From DATEEG01 sp035525055 (GTDB lineage Bacteria > Actinomycetota > Acidimicrobiia > Spongiisociales > ZC4RG35), in assembly GCA_035525055.1 (NCBI GenBank), contig DATLEZ010000108.1, forward strand, positions 1-41,136: a DNA stretch of 41,136 nt. The letters are read 5' to 3'. The notes beneath the pieces are model-generated. The model was not told the DNA's origin, made no database searches, and was given only the letters and a program-made list of their open reading frames with translations. The translations under genes and the position numbers were made by a program. Shown here piece after piece: positions 38,109-41,136 of the stretch; position 1 is the stretch's first letter; the number at the start of each line of letters is the position of its first letter.

Positions 38109-38245
38109 TCGGGCCTCTCGGTCATTTCCGCTGCACTCGATCTTCGGGGGATTTGGGAGTCAATGAGGTGGGACTCTTGCAGGCAATCTAACGACCCGCG
38201 CGACTACATGCCTCGTGCGGTCGAAATGTCGCTCACCACTATCGA

Positions 38246-38755
38246 TCAGATCCCATGTCTTCGTATCCGGTTCGGGCGCCACACATGCAATGCACCCCAA
38301 GAGAAGACAAGCGCCCCCGCCCAACCCGCTATCAATAAACCCAACTTCTGGGGGTCCATGACCTCCCACCGAACCTCGTTAACCGCGGTCGCCTCGGACG
38401 ATGGCAGATAGATCACTTCGTGTGTCGAGCCCTCCTCGAAAAAATACACAAAGCCCCGGTTGTTGGGAAGATGAGTTGAGCGGATCTGATCGTCATCGTC
38501 GAGGAACTCCGCGACTACTTCGGTCCTTTCTCCAAGTTCGTTCTTCACCTTCGCGGTCCCGGTAACGGTCGCTATCGCTCGTTCGCCATGCAACGTCCAG
38601 ACCAAAACGTCGATGGTGTTGACCGTAGCCACCACGAGAAACGCCACACCCACCGCCAACAGAGTGACTGGCAAACAGCCCCTCGTGACCCTTTGGCCGT
38701 ACAGCATCATGATCCATCGGCTGGATCGATTCCATCGTCGGTCATGACGGCCCAT
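38246..38755 (-). CDS. DUF3592-like membrane protein
   Basis: 169 residues with two membrane helices (TLLAVGVAFLVVATVNTIDVLVW near 30-52 and LGLLIAGWAGALVFSWGAL near 138-156) enclosing a beta-rich extracytoplasmic domain (GERAIATVTGTAKVKNELGE, THEVIYLPSS). This two-helix plan with an ATVT strand and an EVIYLP-type strand is that of DUF3592 proteins, whose function is unknown. It follows no gene on its strand closely. Confidence 0.6.
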   Translation of the reverse strand: MGRHDRRWNRSSRWIMMLYGQRVTRGCLPVTLLAVGVAFLVVATVNTIDVLVWTLHGERAIATVTGTAKVKNELGERTEVVAEFLDDDDQIRSTHLPNNRGFVYFFEEGSTHEVIYLPSSEATAVNEVRWEVMDPQKLGLLIAGWAGALVFSWGALHVWRPNRIRRHGI

Positions 38756-38971
38756 AGATGAAACGGCCCTTCGAGATCCTGGAGGTCACCTAGTCCGTCC
38801 ACCGGGATCCGCTCGAAGGCACGTTCGAAACTGTGAGCGAGGACGAATCCTGTGGGTCCCAATCGGGATGACAGCACCGCAGTAGACAGGATAGGTGAAG
38901 CGCCCTCCCCCCTGATGCACGACCCTGGGGGGTGTGAGCCGGTTCGATCGGGTCAGGCCCCGACTTGGGTC

Positions 38972-39970
38972 TTAGGCGGGTCGGGGGAGGTGTTTGAAGA
39001 CTTCCCGGGCGGCGTAGCGTTTGAGGATGCGGGCGATCTCGCCCATGGTGTTGCCCTCACCGAGGCGACGGGCCACGTAGTTGCGGGTGGGCTGGTCGTG
39101 TCGCATACGGGTGATGACGATGTGGTAGAGCGCCGAGTTGGCTTGTCGGTTCCCGCCCCGGTTCAACCGGTGTCGGGTGGTCTTCCCGGAGCTGGCGGGG
39201 ATGGGTGCCACGCCGCAGAGGTGGGCCCCGGCGGCTTCGGTCCCGATCCGTTCGGGGTTGTCTCCGGCCGCGACCAAGAGCTTGGCGGCGGTGTCGAAAC
39301 CGACCCCGAAGACCTCCACAGCCCGGGTGCTGTGTCCCGGATCAGCGGTCGGAGCATCCGGTTGATCAGCTTGGTTTCTTCCCGTAAATATTGGACCCGC
39401 TGGCCAAGGACCCGGATAGTCAACAACGTCATGTATCTGACCGGGTCGTCACCCTCCCTGGGTCGCAACGCTGAAGCCTTGTTCGCCAACGAAATAGGGG
39501 TGAGGCCGGTGAACTTGGTTCGGATCTCCGGGGTGGCACAGAACACGACATGACGGAGCTGGTTCAACGTTTCGATGCGGGCATCGACCGCCGAACGGCG
39601 TGCGAACCCCAGCACCCGGATGGCTTCGACGTTGCCGTCTCGGGTCTTTGGTGACCCGGCGGCGGTTCCCGCCAGAGCAGCTCGAGCTGCCGACACTGCG
39701 TCAGCCGGATCGGACTTGCCTTTACGGTGCCGGGTCTGACGGTTGGGTCGATCAACTTCAACTACGGTGACGCCGACGCCTTGCAGATACCGGGCCAGGC
39801 CGACGCCGTACGAGCCGGTGCCCTCCACCCCGACCAGGGTGAGCTCACCGTGAGAACGCAGCCACCACACCAGCCGGTGGTATCCCGATCGAGTGGCAGG
39901 AAACGCTTCCACCCCCAACACCCCGCCGACATGGTTCACCGCGATCGCTGTATCCCAATCAACTTCTACG
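38972..39970 (-). mobile_element. IS110-family transposase, frameshifted
   Basis: The N-terminal half lies in one frame (about 39970 to 39310): GGVLGVEAFPATRSGYHRLV, VGVEGTGSYGVGLARYLQ, DRPNRQTRHRKGKSDPADAV, giving the DEDD-type nuclease core. The C-terminal half lies in another frame (39319 to 38972): VEVFGVGFDTAAKLLVAAGD, GVAPIPASSGKTTRHRLNRG with the serine of the second domain, then RYAAREVF and stop. The frames switch near 39310-39330, and the first DxxxD strand looks shortened (VEVDWDTAIAV), so the gene is inactive. IS110 elements have no clear terminal inverted repeats and none was found. Confidence 0.85.
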
Positions 39971-40227
39971 AAAGGCTCGGCCCCTCGTTGATCCGTCTTT
40001 GCCCCAGGGCCATGCTCCAACCAGCTCTGCCTTATCGCGGGCCGCATCACACGGCATTTCCTGACCGCCTTCAGCGATTGCCCGATCGGAGAAGGATCCG
40101 GGTCTTTGGCGAATGGATGGACCGCTGTTATCTCAACGCCGTCGGTTATGGCTGGGGCCGATGGCTCCTCTCTGTCATACTTCGATGCCTGCCGCAACTC
40201 CCGGGTCGCGGAACGAGAGGAGCGACT

Positions 40228-40527
40228 ATGCCGCTCTATCTAACGAGGTTCAGTTACCGGAGACATGGGCCAGGCTGATCGGCAACTCGGAGGACCGCCG
40301 AAGGCCGCTCAGCCGTACATCGAGGCGTGGGCGGGAAGCTCCCCGGGTTCTAGTACGCCTTCGGCGAAGACGACGGATACACCCTATGGGAGGCACCCGA
40401 CAACGCTTCCATGGCGGCGGTGGCACTGGATCACGGGCGGGCGGTGCGCTCAGCTCGTACAAGACGACAGTCCTCCTCACCGTCGAGGAAACGATGGATG
40501 CCTTGCGCAGGGCGGAGCAATTGGGGC
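40228..40527 (+). pseudogene. GYD-domain protein, multiply frameshifted
   Basis: It begins at ATG 40228 behind GAGAGGAG with MPLYLTRFSY, then continues in other frames: PETWARLIGNSEDRR, AAQPYIEA, GGKLPGF-stop-YAFGEDDGYTLWEAPDN followed by ASMAAVAL, and finally GGALSSYKTTVLLTVEETMD and ALRRAE. Together these spell nearly a whole GYD-domain protein (about 100 residues). At least three frameshifts and a TAG where tryptophan is expected show it is dead. The last residues run directly into the decayed Bpa gene on the other strand. Confidence 0.8.
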
Positions 40528-40534
40528 ACCATGA

Positions 40535-40758
40535 CCTCGTCGAACTCGTTGAGGAGGTCGGGGCTAAGCATCTCTCGCAGCTCGGCCAGGGTGGCGTAGT
40601 GGACCGCGGCGAGACGATCACGACCCTTCTCGTCGATCCATGTTTGGGGGACGTCTTCGAGCATCGCCCGCGTCATCGAAGCGATCCGAATCAACTTGGT
40701 TGGCAAACCCACGAACTGGGGCCATCAGGCTCTGCACGACCCGCTTCGACCCCGTCAT
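40535..40758 (-). pseudogene. Proteasome activator Bpa-like gene, frameshifted and 3'-truncated
   Basis: From ATG 40758 the frame reads MTGSKRVVQSLMAPV, then a one-base shift near 40714 leads into VGLPTKLIRIASMTRAMLED, LDEVPQ-like VPQTWIDEKGRDRLAAVHYA, TLAELREMLSPDLLNEFDEV and MVP. This matches the helical core of the Bpa (DUF2587) family, the ATP-independent activator of the actinobacterial proteasome. Beyond MVP the family likeness stops, so the C-terminal half, including the proteasome-docking tail, is missing. A working copy presumably exists elsewhere in the genome. Confidence 0.75.
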
Positions 40759-40860
40759 GAGAAATGGGTTTGTCAGTTCGCTGCTCGGATTTCATGTGCC
40801 GACAACACGCAACGCGACCTGCCCGGGAACCGCACGCTTCCTCGCCCTAGACCGACAAAC

Positions 40861-40893
40861 AGATCTGGACCCGATGAGATCGGGCCCAGATCT
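40861..40893 (-). terminator. Terminator-like hairpin after the right-edge gene
   Basis: AGATCTGG-A-CCCGAT and ATCGGG-C-CCAGATCT pair with one mismatch around the loop GAG, 19 bp past the stop of the reverse-strand gene at 40912. The minus-strand tail is GTTTGTCGG, with a short U run only. Confidence 0.55.
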
Positions 40894-40911
40894 ACGCAGA
40901 TCGCGGGGGAA

Positions 40912-41136
40912 TCAGATGCTCAGGTCGATGTTGACGCAGCCCTTGAACGCCGGAAAGTCAGGGTCCGGTGTGATCCCCTCGATGAATATCGGCGTACCGT
41001 CTGGCAACGCGCCGATCTGGAAGAACACTCCGGTGCCGATCACCTTCGAGGCGGGGTGGTCAAAGTCGAAGGGAATCAACAGACCGCCGAGGCTTGCGTC
41101 GAAGACGGGGTCGCCCACGAAGCCGTTGGCGAACAG
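40912..41136 (-). CDS. C-terminal part of an unidentified protein
   Basis: The last 74 residues of a gene entering from the right edge: ANGFVGDPVFDASLGGLLIP, FDFDHPASKVIGTGVFFQIG, ALPDGTPIFIEGITPDPDFP, AFKGCVNIDLSI and stop. Beta-rich, with a single cysteine. The style fits a secreted or surface protein, but no family is recognised. A terminator-like hairpin follows the stop. Confidence 0.6.
   Translation of the reverse strand: MFANGFVGDPVFDASLGGLLIPFDFDHPASKVIGTGVFFQIGALPDGTPIFIEGITPDPDFPAFKGCVNIDLSI

Overview
The window is high-GC DNA that reads like an actinobacterium, and I infer the class Acidimicrobiia. The grounds are SARP/BTAD regulators, a decayed gene resembling the actinobacterial proteasome activator Bpa, a secreted SLH-repeat protein and an IS110-type transposase. 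No rRNA or complete tRNA gene and no CRISPR array was found, so the placement rests on gene content only.

Layout. (1) 1-2.1 kb: a cut-off SnoaL/NTF2-like gene, a decayed large serine recombinase, a YecM-like VOC gene and a gene-free stretch with short repeats. (2) 2.1-17.8 kb: a regulatory/TIR region bounded by two copies of a 23-bp tRNA-Val-derived direct repeat (1878-1900, 17775-17797). It holds a membrane TIR-beta-propeller protein (WD40-like), a five-part regulator (SARP/BTAD, cNMP-binding, TPR, SLOG-like, class III cyclase), a membrane TIR-PQQ propeller protein, two lipoproteins, a small secreted protein and an AfsR-like BTAD-NB-ARC-TPR regulator. Five sites of one pattern, two heptamers 4 bp apart (TTGCAAG-CGGT-TTGTAAG), and a sixth weaker one lie in the promoter regions; this is the known architecture of SARP operators. 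I read the region as one regulon in which a cyclase/cNMP-sensing SARP protein and an NTPase SARP protein may control membrane TIR effectors and cell-surface proteins. This is the best candidate for an undescribed system.

(3) 17.8-18.06 kb: the 3' half of a tRNA-Val gene next to a truncated alpha-hydroxy-acid oxidase gene. (4) 18.1-35.9 kb: a large catabolic locus. A first operon has three SDR dehydrogenases and an SMP-30-type lactonase; a reverse-strand pair has an SDR and an FCD-type GntR regulator; a second, tightly overlapping operon has a ribose-type ABC importer, RidA / D-threonine-aldolase-like / RidA, an SDR, an AceE-like thiamine-diphosphate enzyme, a fumarylacetoacetase-family enzyme, an amidohydrolase, a cytochrome P450, an L-rhamnose-mutarotase-like protein and an SDR. 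TGGTCGGACCA-type operators in front of both operons fit control by the GntR protein. The substrate is unknown; a sugar or sugar-like polyol derivative, perhaps amino- or O-alkyl-substituted, fits best.

(5) 35.9-41.1 kb: small membrane proteins, an SLH-repeat secreted protein, a frameshifted IS110 transposase, two convergent decayed genes (GYD-domain protein and Bpa) that have lost their 3' ends into each other, and the end of an unidentified gene.
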